Origin: Faecalibacillus intestinalis
GTDB lineage: Bacteria; Bacillota_I; Bacilli_A; Erysipelotrichales; Coprobacillaceae
Assembly (NCBI RefSeq): GCF_003024685.1
Contig: NZ_PYLQ01000008.1
Location: 1 to 64,000 of the forward strand
Length of the DNA: 64,000 bases
Reading direction: 5' to 3'
Position 1 is the stretch's first letter. Every line of letters begins with the position of its first letter. The translations under genes and the position numbers were made by a program. Shown here in pieces: positions 1-8,291 of the stretch. The notes below the pieces were generated by a model, which did no database searches, was not told the origin of the DNA, and saw only the letters and a program-made list of their open reading frames with translations.

Positions 1-179
1 AAAAACCAAATGATCAAATACAAACAAGTATTAAAAAAGAAGATGACAATAAAACATCATCAACAAAAAATAACTCTCATATAAAAACTGGTGATGATAT
101 GTCAGTTGTACCATATATTTTACTTATGGCAACAGCTGGGGGTTATATTGCACTTCAAAGAAGAAATAAAGAAGATTAA
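1..179 (+). CDS. C-terminus of a cell-wall-anchored surface protein (5' end outside window)
   Basis: The frame starting at base 3 is open from the window edge to the TAA at 177-179 and gives 58 residues. It holds a lysine/asparagine/serine-rich stretch, then KTGDD, a hydrophobic segment (VVPYILLMATAGGYIAL) and a charged tail (QRRNKED). This is the layout of a sortase sorting signal, although the motif is a KTGD variant and not a canonical LPXTG. Only the anchor is visible, so the surface function cannot be told. A good terminator follows at 283-334. Confidence 0.7.
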   Translation, partial: KPNDQIQTSIKKEDDNKTSSTKNNSHIKTGDDMSVVPYILLMATAGGYIALQRRNKED

Positions 180-282
180 ATAATAAAAGCTATATAACAC
201 ATATAAATGTATGGCTATATAGTGATTTATGATTTAATAAAATGTGTTATAGACTTTTATAGTCAATTTGGAGTTAAAGATA

Positions 283-334
283 AAAGACATCGGATTTATT
301 GCTTTTAAGGTAATGATCGATGTCTTTTTTTTTT
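283..334 (+). terminator. Intrinsic terminator after the surface protein gene
   Basis: AAAGACATCG (283-292) pairs with CGATGTCTTT (318-327) and the T run continues to 334. The loop itself contains partly complementary bases. Confidence 0.8.
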
Positions 335-411
335 GAAAATAAGATTTTGCTTTTGTTGTATTGTTTATACTTTCTACAGGTGTTTTATTTTTTAATAAGT
401 TGTTTATAAAC

Positions 412-434
412 AAAAAAACAGTACTATGTACTGT
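412..434 (-). terminator. Terminator of rpmB
   Basis: ACAGTAC (418-424) and GTACTGT (428-434) form a tight hairpin. Read on the minus strand it is followed by a run of seven T, 10 bases downstream of the rpmB stop. Confidence 0.75.
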
Positions 435-443
435 CTTCATCTA

Positions 444-629
444 TTATCCAGCTTTTCTTAATGTTCTTAACTCTTTAGCAGAAATTCTAACTTTTGTAGG
501 TTTACCATCTACTAAAATAGTAGCTTTTTGTAAGTTAACATTCCATTTTCTTCTACTTGAGTTTAACGCATGAGAACGAGTGTTTCCTGATAATGGACCT
601 CTACCACTGATTTGGCATTTTCTTGACAT
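444..629 (-). CDS. rpmB: 50S ribosomal protein L28
   Basis: A 61-residue basic protein of the large ribosomal subunit. It begins [20 protein letters not shown], typical of L28, and ends in the usual [16 protein letters not shown] type tail. The start at 629 was chosen because an AGGAGGG site lies just upstream; the frame is open further but the extra N-terminus is not family-like. It is divergent from the asp23-like/fakA pair, an order widely conserved in Firmicutes. Confidence 0.97.
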   Translation of the reverse strand: MSRKCQISGRGPLSGNTRSHALNSSRRKWNVNLQKATILVDGKPTKVRISAKELRTLRKAG

Positions 630-847
630 GTTCTTTCCCTCCTTTAGTAGTTGTTCTACGTACTGTGTTATATTAACATTATTTATAGTATAAAGCAAAC
701 ATTTTTTTACAAAAAAGCTGTTTTTATCAATATTTGTGATTATAAATACTTTATATGATGATAAAAATGAGTTAATTTGTATTTTTTTTTAATAATATGT
801 GATATGATGGCTTGCGGTTGGAAAGATACTAAAAGAGTGATTATAAT

Positions 848-876
848 TTGTAAATATTATATTTTTAAGGTATAAT
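848..876 (+). promoter_or_regulatory. Sigma-A type promoter for asp23-like/fakA
   Basis: TTGTAA (848-853), a 17-base spacer, and a perfect TATAAT (871-876). It lies about 40 bases ahead of the start at 916. Confidence 0.6.
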
Positions 877-915
877 AATGTTTGAACATGAAATCATTTT
901 AAGGAGGATAACTTG

Positions 916-1272
916 ATGATTGAAAAAAATACAAATTTAGGATCAGTAAATATTTCTTTAGATGTAGTTTCTACTGTAGCTGGTGGAGCTGCTACTGAAT
1001 GTTATGGTGTAGTAGGTATGGCTAGCCAAAAGAAATTAAAAGATGGATTTTATGAATTATTAAAGAAAGAAAATTATTCTAAAGGAATTATTGCGAGTGA
1101 TGGAGAAACTGGTTTAATTTTAGATTTATATATCATTTTAGGGTATGGAATTAAAATTAATGAAATTTTAGTTGAAGTTCAAAAGAAAGTGAAATACGTT
1201 GTTGAATCAACATTAGATGTCAAAGTTGAGGCAGTTAATGTTTATGTTCAAGGACTTCGTAATATCGATTAG
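916..1272 (+). CDS. Asp23/Gls24 family envelope stress protein (YloU-like)
   Basis: A 118-residue protein of the Asp23/Gls24 (DUF322) family, small cytoplasmic proteins linked to envelope homeostasis. The N-terminal GSVNISLDVVSTVAGGAATECYGVVGM and the C-terminal VNVYVQGLR are characteristic. The ATG at 916 was preferred over the TTG three bases earlier because AGGAGG sits at 902-907 with ideal spacing. It is 12 bases from fakA, and this pairing (yloU-yloV) is conserved, so the two are probably co-transcribed from the promoter at 848. Confidence 0.93.
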   Translation: MIEKNTNLGSVNISLDVVSTVAGGAATECYGVVGMASQKKLKDGFYELLKKENYSKGIIASDGETGLILDLYIILGYGIKINEILVEVQKKVKYVVESTLDVKVEAVNVYVQGLRNID

Positions 1273-1284
1273 TGGAGGAAAAAT

Positions 1285-2946
1285 ATGCAAATACTTACAG
1301 GAAAGCTATTTAAAGAGATGGTTTTATGTGGTGCGAATACTCTTCATAATAATCATCCTGAAATAGATGCTTTAAATGTATTCCCTGTACCTGATGGGGA
1401 TACTGGAACAAACATGTCTATGACTTTTAATGCTGGAGCAGCAGAAATCAAAGATATGGATAGTGACAATATTTATGATATTGCTAAAAAATTATCTAAA
1501 GGTTTATTAATGGGAGCACGTGGTAACTCAGGTGTTATCTTATCACAAATCTTTAGAGGATTTGCAATGGGCTTAGAAGGTCATGAAAGTGTTGATGCTG
1601 TTGCTTTTGCCAATGCTTGGAAAAGTGGGGCAGAAGTTGCTTATAAAGCTGTTATGAGACCTGTTGAAGGAACAATTTTAACTGTTATTAGAGAATCAAG
1701 TGAAAAGATCGTTGAATATACTCAACCAGGTATGGAAATTGAAGATGTTTTCTCTTATTTTGTTAAAGAAGCAGAAAATTCATTAGAAAGAACACCTGAA
1801 TTACTTCCAGTATTAAAAGAAGTTGGTGTTGTTGATAGTGGTGGAGCAGGTTTATTGTTGGTTTTAACTGGATTTATGGCTGCTTTATCAGGTGATCGTG
1901 TTGATTTTGTTGATATTAAATCAGAAGGTCAAGTCAATGCTGGAACTGAATTAGAATCTGGTGAAGAAGGATATGGATACTGTACAGAATTTATTGTTCG
2001 TCTTGAACCTTCATTAATTGATAAATTCTCAGAAAACCAATTAAAGAAAGAATTAGAAAGAATTCCAGGAAACAGTATCGTCGTTGTACAAGATGAAGAT
2101 ATCGTTAAAGTACACGTACATACATTAAAACCAGGTGAAGCTTTAAACTTAGCACAAAGATTTGGTGAATTTGTGAAGTTAAAAATTGAAAATATGCAAG
2201 AACAAGCAAATAACTTACAAAATGCTGCAGCAAATCAAGGAAGTATTGTAGGTGTTGATGATAGCAAACCTCAAAAACGTGAAGCTAAAGAAACAGCTAT
2301 TATTTCTGTTTGTGCTGGACAAGGTGTAGAAGATGCATTCTTAGAATTACATTGTGATTATGTTGTAAGTGGTGGACAAACAATGAATCCATCTACTGAA
2401 GATATGGTTGCAGCTGTTAAAGAAGTAAATGCTAAAAATGTTATTATCTTACCAAATAACTCTAATATTGTAATGACTGCTCAACAAACAGCTACAATCT
2501 TAGAAGGAGAAGTCAATGTTATTGTTATTTCAACAAAAACAATTCCTCAAGGATTATCAGCGTGTGTTATGTATAATCCAGAAGTTTCATTGGAAGATAA
2601 TATTGCTGAAATGGAAGATGCAGTATCTCATGTTAAAACTGGACAAGTAACATTTGCAATCAAAGATACAAACATCGATGGTGTTGAAATTAAAGCAAAT
2701 GACTACATGGCTTTAGTCGAAAAAGATATCGTTGCATGTAAACCAAATAAATTAGATGCGGTTAAAGTATGTTTAGATAAATTAGTAGATGAAGATTCTG
2801 AATTGATTACCTTACTTGTAGGTGAAGATGTTGTTGATGAAGAAGTTGAAGAAGTTGAAAGTTATATCGAAGATAACTTTGATGCAGAAGTAGATGTTAT
2901 TGAAGGTAAGCAACCGGTCTACTCATTTATCTTGGGTGTCGAATAA
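1285..2946 (+). CDS. fakA: Fatty acid kinase subunit FakA (DAK2 domain, DegV-like C-terminus)
   Basis: A 553-residue ATP-binding subunit that phosphorylates fatty acids presented by a FakB protein, feeding exogenous fatty acids into phospholipid synthesis. The N-terminal DAK2 kinase domain shows NVFPVPDGDTGTNM (about residues 29-42) and the ARGNSGVILSQ segment; a FakA middle domain and DegV-like C-terminal half follow. The length is normal for the family. The last codons (GVE-stop) lie inside a 15-bp sequence that recurs at 12019-12033, read here as the attachment site of an integrative element. The reading frame is intact despite the insertion. Confidence 0.95.
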   Translation: MQILTGKLFKEMVLCGANTLHNNHPEIDALNVFPVPDGDTGTNMSMTFNAGAAEIKDMDSDNIYDIAKKLSKGLLMGARGNSGVILSQIFRGFAMGLEGHESVDAVAFANAWKSGAEVAYKAVMRPVEGTILTVIRESSEKIVEYTQPGMEIEDVFSYFVKEAENSLERTPELLPVLKEVGVVDSGGAGLLLVLTGFMAALSGDRVDFVDIKSEGQVNAGTELESGEEGYGYCTEFIVRLEPSLIDKFSENQLKKELERIPGNSIVVVQDEDIVKVHVHTLKPGEALNLAQRFGEFVKLKIENMQEQANNLQNAAANQGSIVGVDDSKPQKREAKETAIISVCAGQGVEDAFLELHCDYVVSGGQTMNPSTEDMVAAVKEVNAKNVIILPNNSNIVMTAQQTATILEGEVNVIVISTKTIPQGLSACVMYNPEVSLEDNIAEMEDAVSHVKTGQVTFAIKDTNIDGVEIKANDYMALVEKDIVACKPNKLDAVKVCLDKLVDEDSELITLLVGEDVVDEEVEEVESYIEDNFDAEVDVIEGKQPVYSFILGVE

Positions 2947-2949
2947 AAT
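2935..2949. other. Putative attL: direct repeat at the 3' end of fakA
   Basis: The 15-mer ggtgtcgaataaaat covers the last three sense codons, the stop and three bases more of fakA. The identical 15-mer is at 12019-12033. A tyrosine integrase remnant starts only 87 bases away, as expected beside an attachment site. The core limits are inferred from the identity alone. Confidence 0.65.
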
Positions 2950-2962
2950 AATAATCCAAAAA

Positions 2963-2988
2963 GCGTTGATTATATCAACGTTTTTTTT
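2963..2988 (+). terminator. Terminator now serving fakA (inside the putative element)
   Basis: CGTTGAT (2964-2970) pairs with ATCAACG (2974-2980), followed by eight T. It lies just inside the putative attL. Confidence 0.85.
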
Positions 2989-3035
2989 GTTAACACCTAT
3001 AAAAATCGCTTATTCTCCGCTTAAAATAGTTTATT

Positions 3036-3236
3036 TTACTCATTTTCAAGGTTTATTTCTATAATTTGTGCTATTTTATGCTTCTGTGAACTAAGTACAT
3101 CTGCATAAATATTAGCAGTTGTCTGGATGTCATTATGCCCTAGATGTGCAGATACCATCTTTAAGTCAATACCACTGTTTAACAATAAGGTTGCATTTGC
3201 ATGTCTTAGGAAGTGAACAGTAATATATTCGTAATT
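3036..3236 (-). pseudogene. C-terminal fragment of a tyrosine recombinase/integrase
   Basis: About 66 residues remain. They contain HFLRHANATLLL, which holds the HxxR box, then GIDLKMVSAHLGH and TTANIYADVL with the catalytic tyrosine. This is the end of a phage/ICE-type integrase. Everything N-terminal to NYEYITVH is missing; the open frame continues to 3473 but its residues are not integrase-like and overlap another gene on the opposite strand. The stop lies 86 bases from the putative attL. Without the N-terminal and core-binding domains it cannot be functional. Confidence 0.85.
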
Positions 3237-3249
3237 TGTTATTGTAGAA

Positions 3250-3840
3250 ATGTTATTAGAACACGAACTAAATGAAAACTTATTGTATGAGATGATAAAT
3301 TCAAACATATCAGATTCTAATGCTTTCAAACTGTTAGAAACTTTAGGGAAAAGAGTCTCTTTGAAACACATTAGCATGGAGAAAGATGTTGTTATTAAAA
3401 AAGTGATGAAGGATAATCTGTCTAAAGAAAATATTGAATTTATTTGTGAATCTTTTGCTGAATTTAAGTACAAAAAAGAATTTGTAGAATTGTTGAATGA
3501 TTCAGGAAAACTAATGACCTTAAATTCAAATTGCTTAAATGATGAAGTTTTAGGCTATTTGTTGACAAGTAATTTCTCTACTGATGCAAAAGTTCAATGG
3601 ATAATTACGAAAATTCATAACAATTCTCCAGCTCCTGAATTGATTACATACATTACTCTTGTAGAAGAAATTAAAAATATTGCTACAGTTTGGGGAAACA
3701 AATATCCAGAAATAACTAACGAATTTGAGGAAGCAATTTGTGATGGATTAATAGAACACCATTTTGTAAAAGTAAGAAAAGGTGTTAAAAAACGAATTAT
3801 GTTAGACAATCATCATAAATCAACCTTTATTCTGGATTAG
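3250..3840 (+). pseudogene. Truncated gene of unknown function (C-terminal portion, about 196 aa)
   Basis: The frame is open from 3232 to the stop at 3840, with a first ATG at 3250 but no convincing ribosome binding site. The product is rich in Leu, Glu, Lys and Asn with predicted helices, and ends in a basic segment (HHFVKVRKGVKKRIML). It resembles the helical C-terminus of large P-loop NTPase proteins such as YobI, but this is weak recognition. It abuts the truncation point of the integrase fragment, which suggests a deletion junction. It could instead be a small intact gene. Confidence 0.4.
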
Positions 3841-3900
3841 GAAACTTCTTCGGATAGAAATTATAAGTTCCATTTAAGTTTCGTGTTATCAAATAAAGTA

Positions 3901-3945
3901 CAGACCCATAGGAGGAATAAAAACTTAGTTTGTGGGTCTGTTTTT
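3901..3945 (+). terminator. Terminator-like hairpin with a long loop
   Basis: CAGACCCA (3901-3908) pairs with TGGGTCTG (3933-3940), followed by TTTTT. The loop is 24 bases, so efficiency is uncertain. It follows the truncated gene ending at 3840. Confidence 0.6.
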
Positions 3946-3974
3946 AAAATAGTTCTACAAGTAAACAAAAAGAA

Positions 3975-4020
3975 GGTAAGCTTCAAATTATGTTCATATC
4001 AACATAATTTGGCGCTTACC
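3975..4020. repeat. Near-perfect 20-bp inverted repeat
   Basis: GGTAAGC-TTC-AAATTATGTT at 3975-3994 is repeated inverted at 4001-4020 with two or three mismatches and a 6-base spacer. It sits directly before the IS91-like fragment and may be a transposon-end or hairpin structure. Confidence 0.6.
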
Positions 4021-4184
4021 ATATAGTTATATTCAAATACAAAGACTATGAGGAATATTCTAAACAAAAAGAGATGACTTTTGATGCTTGCAAATTCATA
4101 AGAAGATTTGTGCAACACATACTGCCATCTGTTTCATCAAGATTCGACATTATAGCATTATGTCAAACATTAACTAAAAGATAA
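4020..4184 (+). pseudogene. Fragment of an IS91/IS801-type (Y2 HUH) transposase
   Basis: Fifty-four codons without a start encode FKYKDYEEYSKQKEMTFDAC followed by KFIRRFVQHILPSV. This matches the conserved block of IS91-family transposases (YKD...MT...EFIRRFLxHxLP). The frame ends at TAA (4182-4184) and no more of the protein is detectable on either side, so this is a small relic. Confidence 0.65.
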
Positions 4185-4626
4185 AGATTCTATTATATCG
4201 AAATATACTGAATTATACTCCACCACAATTTGATCAAATCAGCAATGATCAGAAGCGACCTAACTAATGTTACTGCCTAAAATGTAAAAAAAGCTATTAT
4301 AAAAATTATATACGTTTAAGTACAATGAAACTTAAATCGGATTTTCAAGGGAAATTACTTTCTAACCAATTACAAGTAGTAGAGAATTCTCTTTTTATTT
4401 ATTCTAAAATTTTGGTTAAGTTTATAACTTATTGTGATTTAAACATACGAAAGAATTGTTTTCCCCTTAAGAAATATGTAGTAAAATATAACGAACAATA
4501 TTTATAAGTTTGCAAAAATTTCCACAAAGAAGTAGTCATTTTAACCATTCAAAATGAAATGTATAAATTATAAAATAAAAATGTACAAACGGAGCGCTCA
4601 CAAAAAATAAAAAAAGGAGAGATAAT

Positions 4627-5862
4627 ATGAATAAGATATTAAATTTTGTAGAAACAAAATTAGCACCACCTTTAAATAAGATGGCATCACAACATCACTT
4701 ATCTGCTGTTAAAAATGGTATGATTGTTACTGTGCCTCTTACAATTATTGGAAGTATTTTCCTATTGATTCCCAATATTCCAATTGCGGCTATAAAGAAT
4801 TTTTTTGAACCCTATGCGAATATGATCACCACTGTGAACACAGTGACTATCGGTAGTGTTGGTTTAGTTGGAGCAGCTAGTGTGGCATATTATTTTGCAT
4901 TAGAATATACTGATATAAAGATTGATCCATTAATTACAGCTTTTGTATCTGTTGTGGCATTCTTACTTGCAACATTAACAGATGAATTTACAATTGATAC
5001 AGGTTTATTTGGAACAAGAGGTTTATTTACAGGAATTTTAGTTGCCTTATTAACAGGAACAATTACTCATTTTTTCCAAAAGAAAAACTTAGTTATACGA
5101 TTCCCTGATACTGTACCACCACTTGTATCTAAGTCATTTATGTCACTTATTCCTGCATTTGTTGTATTAACACTTGTGTGGATCATTCGTGTTGTGCTTG
5201 GAATTAATGTTAATCAAGTATTGATGGATTGTTTTTCACCATTCATATTTGCCTTAAATACATTACCAGGATTCTTAGTGTTTATGTTTATTCGTTCTAT
5301 GTTATGGAGCGTTGGTATTCATGGAGGTGCTGTTTTAGCAGTTGCTGACCCATTCTTCTTGACTATGTTTGGTGAAAATGTTGCAGCATTTGCGGCTGGA
5401 ACTTTACCACCATATATTACAGCAAGCGGATTTACAATGTTTGTTTTCCTCGGTGGGGGAGGAGCAACTTTACCACTTGTACTGATGATGATTCGCTCTA
5501 AAGAAAAAGGGTTTAGTACACTTGGAAAATTATGTTTACCAGCAAGTTTATTTGAAATTAATGAACCTGTTGTCTTTGGTGTTCCATTAGTCATGAATCC
5601 ATATATGATGATTCCTTATACATTATCAACTTTAACATTGTCAGCTGGAACATATTTATTGATGTTGTTTAATATTATTGGTAGACCAGTTGCAAATATA
5701 CCATGGACTATACCACCATTATTTTCTCATTATCTTGTGACTGGTGGAAATATTCCAGCAGTTATATGGGGTATTGCTGAATTATTTATTGCAGGAGCTA
5801 TTTACTATCCATTTTTTAAAGCTATGGAAAAACAACGTTTAGAAGGAAATGAAATTGAGTAA
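4627..5862 (+). CDS. PTS lactose/cellobiose-family EIIC permease
   Basis: A 411-residue integral membrane sugar permease of the phosphotransferase system, which imports and phosphorylates a beta-glucoside-type disaccharide with cognate EIIA/EIIB. Family marks are the N-terminal PLNKMASQHHLSAVKNGMI, the WSVGIHGG loop, FLGGGGATLPL and the FEINEPVVFG signature before a final helix ending YYPFFKAME. A GGAGAG site lies 6 bases before the ATG. It is followed after 15 bases by a GH4 6-phospho-glycosidase, so chitobiose or cellobiose-like substrates are likely. There is no EIIA or EIIB gene here. Confidence 0.93.
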   Translation: MNKILNFVETKLAPPLNKMASQHHLSAVKNGMIVTVPLTIIGSIFLLIPNIPIAAIKNFFEPYANMITTVNTVTIGSVGLVGAASVAYYFALEYTDIKIDPLITAFVSVVAFLLATLTDEFTIDTGLFGTRGLFTGILVALLTGTITHFFQKKNLVIRFPDTVPPLVSKSFMSLIPAFVVLTLVWIIRVVLGINVNQVLMDCFSPFIFALNTLPGFLVFMFIRSMLWSVGIHGGAVLAVADPFFLTMFGENVAAFAAGTLPPYITASGFTMFVFLGGGGATLPLVLMMIRSKEKGFSTLGKLCLPASLFEINEPVVFGVPLVMNPYMMIPYTLSTLTLSAGTYLLMLFNIIGRPVANIPWTIPPLFSHYLVTGGNIPAVIWGIAELFIAGAIYYPFFKAMEKQRLEGNEIE

Positions 5863-5877
5863 AAGGAGGACAAAAAA

Positions 5878-7155
5878 ATGAATAAAGAATTAAAAATTGC
5901 GATTGTAGGAGCTGGGAGCTCTTATACACCAGAATTAATTGAAGGATTGTCTGAACATAGAGAGACTTTACCAGTAAAAGAAATTGTTTTGTTAGATATT
6001 AATGAAGAAAGACTTTCTATTATGGAAGGCTTTGTAAAAAGATATATAAAGCATTTAAATTATGATGTGAAAGTATGGTCAACGACATCAAGAGAAGAGG
6101 CATTTACAGGGGCAGATTTTGTTTCTACACAAATTCGTGTCGGTGGTAATAAAGCAAGAATCTTTGATGAAAAAATTCCATTAAAATATGGATTGATTGG
6201 ACAAGAAACAACTGGAGTTGGTGGAATGTTTAATGCTTTCCGTGTTATTCCAGTCATGATTGAAATTGCTAAAGATGTTGAAAAATATTGTCCAAATGCA
6301 TGGATTATTAACTATTCAAATCCAACAGGATTGGTTACAGAAGCATTAAATAAAGTATGCAATGTCAAAATTGCAGGATTATGTGCAGGGGGAATGCGTC
6401 CAAGATGGTGGGCTGCAGAAGCGCTTAATGTTCCTGAAGAAAAGATTTATTATGACTATTTAGGATTAAATCACATGAATTTCTCTTATAATATGACAAT
6501 TGATGGAAGACCAGTTACAGATGAAGAATTTAGTAATATTATTAAAAAATGTACAACGGTTTCTCAAGATTGGATGGAAACTTTACATTTAATTCCTAGT
6601 CAATATACACAATATTATTTCCATACAAAGGAAAGAGTTCAACAATTAAAGGAACAAGATAAAACAAGAGGAGAATCAATTCTTGAATTAGAGAAACAAA
6701 TCTTTAGAGAATATGCTGATGAAACTAACGATCAAAAACCAAAAACACTTGCTAAACGTGGAGGTGGTGGTTATTCAAAAGTTGCCATTGGTGTTATGGA
6801 TGCAATCTATAATGATACAGGAAAATGGATGGTTATCAATGTTGCCAACAACGGAACAGTTCGTTTCTTAGATGATGATGCTGTAATTGAAACAGCTTGT
6901 TATGTCAGTAAAAATGGTATGAAGCCACTTACAATTGCCGATTATCCAAAAGCAATTGTAGGATTAGTAAGTGCTGTTAAGAATTATGAATCATTGGCAG
7001 TAGAAGCAGCAATCACTGGAGATAAGGATTTAGCATTACAAGCCCTTGTTGCACATCCATTAGTTAGGGACTATGATATTGCTAAACCATTATTAGAGGA
7101 GATGTTGGAAGCACATAAAGACTATCTTCCACAGTTTTATAAAAATGGAAAATAA
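5878..7155 (+). CDS. GH4 family 6-phospho-beta-glucosidase
   Basis: A 425-residue NAD- and divalent-metal-dependent enzyme that cleaves 6-phospho-beta-glucosides in the cytoplasm after PTS uptake. It begins with a dinucleotide fold (KIAIVGAGSSYTPELIEGL). It contains the GH4 segments RVGGNKAR, GQETTGVGGMFNAFR, NYSNPTGLVTEAL, the GLCAGG cysteine motif and GLNHMNF histidine motif that bind the metal. An AGGAGG site precedes the start. The order EIIC-GH4-SIS fits a single operon. Substrate choice (cellobiose, chitobiose or another beta-glucoside) cannot be settled from sequence. Confidence 0.93.
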   Translation: MNKELKIAIVGAGSSYTPELIEGLSEHRETLPVKEIVLLDINEERLSIMEGFVKRYIKHLNYDVKVWSTTSREEAFTGADFVSTQIRVGGNKARIFDEKIPLKYGLIGQETTGVGGMFNAFRVIPVMIEIAKDVEKYCPNAWIINYSNPTGLVTEALNKVCNVKIAGLCAGGMRPRWWAAEALNVPEEKIYYDYLGLNHMNFSYNMTIDGRPVTDEEFSNIIKKCTTVSQDWMETLHLIPSQYTQYYFHTKERVQQLKEQDKTRGESILELEKQIFREYADETNDQKPKTLAKRGGGGYSKVAIGVMDAIYNDTGKWMVINVANNGTVRFLDDDAVIETACYVSKNGMKPLTIADYPKAIVGLVSAVKNYESLAVEAAITGDKDLALQALVAHPLVRDYDIAKPLLEEMLEAHKDYLPQFYKNGK

Positions 7156-7156
7156 G

Positions 7157-8191
7157 ATGTGGGATTATATCAATGAACAAAAAGATGTTCTTACAAACAT
7201 TCTAGATTATCATAAGGAGATGTTTTCTCCTTATGATAAGGATGTTTTCGATATTGAAGAAATTATAATTACAGCGTCAGGATCTTCATTAAATGCAGCA
7301 ATGTTAGTGAAAGCAATGTGTGAAAAAGAAAGTGATAAAAGAATAATAATAGAAAATCCATTTCAATTACGTTATTATTCACCACTTTTAAAACAAGAAA
7401 AAAAAGCTATTCTCATTGTTTTGTCACAAACTGGAAAAAGTGTAGGAACATTAGAATGTCTCAAGATTGCAAAAACAAATCATATACCAACCATAGCAAT
7501 CACAGCGTATAACGATAGTCCTATCGCGAAAGAAGCAGATTATCATATTAACATGAGATGTGGTGATGAGCCTGTAGGACCAAAGACAAAAGGATTTAGT
7601 GCAACAGTTATGACTTTACATCTTTTTATCATGAAAATAATACATTCTCCTTTATATCAAGACGTTATCAAAGAATATAGAGAAAGTATAAATGAGCTCC
7701 CTCAAAATATTAAAGATGCGAAAGCCTGGTGTCAAGAACATGAAAATTGGTCAAAAGCAAAAGCAATGAGCATTGTTGGATTTGGAGTGAATTACCCAAC
7801 TGCAAGAGAAGGAAGCTTAAAGGTTTTGGAAACAATGCAAATATCAGTAATGAATTTTGATATGGAAGAGTTTATGCATGGTCCGCATAGAACAATTGTT
7901 AAAGATTCGTATTTGGCAGTTATTGATACAGATGGGTATGGAAAAACATTAATGAATAATCTGATAGAATTTTCTAAAACGAAAACAGATAATTATTTCA
8001 TTGTTTCAACACTTAAACCGCAAGATGAACATACAATTCATATTGGAAATTATCCATTAACATCATCCTGGTTAAATGCTGTCATACCTTTTCAAGTCAT
8101 GTGTACATATTTTCCTCAAGTTAATGGTGTGAATTCTTCGGATCCTGTTTATGGAGAATTTGCTACAACTGTTGGAACACGTATTGCATAG
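7157..8191 (+). CDS. Tandem SIS-domain sugar isomerase/deaminase-like protein (AgaS/FrlB/GlmS-C type)
   Basis: About 344 residues with two sugar-isomerase domains, as in the GlmS isomerase half. Visible motifs are TASGSSLNAA and LSQTGKSVGTLECLK in the first domain, and the GFGVNYPTAREGSLKVLE and MEEFMHGPHR segments in the second. The GlmS glutaminase domain is absent. ATG 7157 has a weak GGAA site; ATG 7145, overlapping the GH4 stop, is an alternative. Next to a GH4 glycosidase it probably isomerises or deaminates an amino-sugar or modified sugar phosphate. Confidence 0.85.
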   Translation: MWDYINEQKDVLTNILDYHKEMFSPYDKDVFDIEEIIITASGSSLNAAMLVKAMCEKESDKRIIIENPFQLRYYSPLLKQEKKAILIVLSQTGKSVGTLECLKIAKTNHIPTIAITAYNDSPIAKEADYHINMRCGDEPVGPKTKGFSATVMTLHLFIMKIIHSPLYQDVIKEYRESINELPQNIKDAKAWCQEHENWSKAKAMSIVGFGVNYPTAREGSLKVLETMQISVMNFDMEEFMHGPHRTIVKDSYLAVIDTDGYGKTLMNNLIEFSKTKTDNYFIVSTLKPQDEHTIHIGNYPLTSSWLNAVIPFQVMCTYFPQVNGVNSSDPVYGEFATTVGTRIA

Positions 8192-8192
8192 T

Positions 8193-8220
8193 GAAATCAG
8201 TTTAATTAGCTGATTTCTTT
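8193..8220 (+). terminator. Terminator of the GH4/PTS operon
   Basis: GAAATCAG (8193-8200) pairs with CTGATTTC (8210-8217), followed by T residues, directly after the stop at 8191. Confidence 0.8.
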
Positions 8221-8232
8221 TGCTTATATTAT

Positions 8233-8263
8233 TTTACAAAGAAATTAAGATCTATGTTATAAT
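8233..8263 (+). promoter_or_regulatory. Promoter of the PRD regulator gene
   Basis: TTTACA/TTACAA (8233-8239) and a perfect TATAAT (8258-8263), spacer 18-19 bases. It lies 29 bases before the ATG at 8292. Confidence 0.55.
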
Positions 8264-8291
8264 ATTTTTATGATTTTTAAGGAGGGATAGA

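Larger units (their letters stand above)
3841..4626. other. 785-bp stretch without an intact gene
   Basis: It holds a terminator (3901-3945), a 46-bp inverted repeat (3975-4020), an IS91-like transposase fragment (4020-4184), and AT-rich sequence. One open frame at 4325-4507 has no family resemblance and is not called. The stretch ends with the leader of the PTS operon, including the palindrome GAGCGCTC near 4592 and a GGAGAG ribosome site at 4616-4621. Confidence 0.6.

Noticed and set aside
3237-3473. N-terminal extension of the integrase fragment
   Set aside because: The open frame continues, but its residues are unlike integrases and it overlaps the frame on the other strand.
4325-4507. 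60-codon open frame upstream of the PTS operon
   Set aside because: No ribosome site or recognisable motif; probably chance in AT-rich relic DNA.
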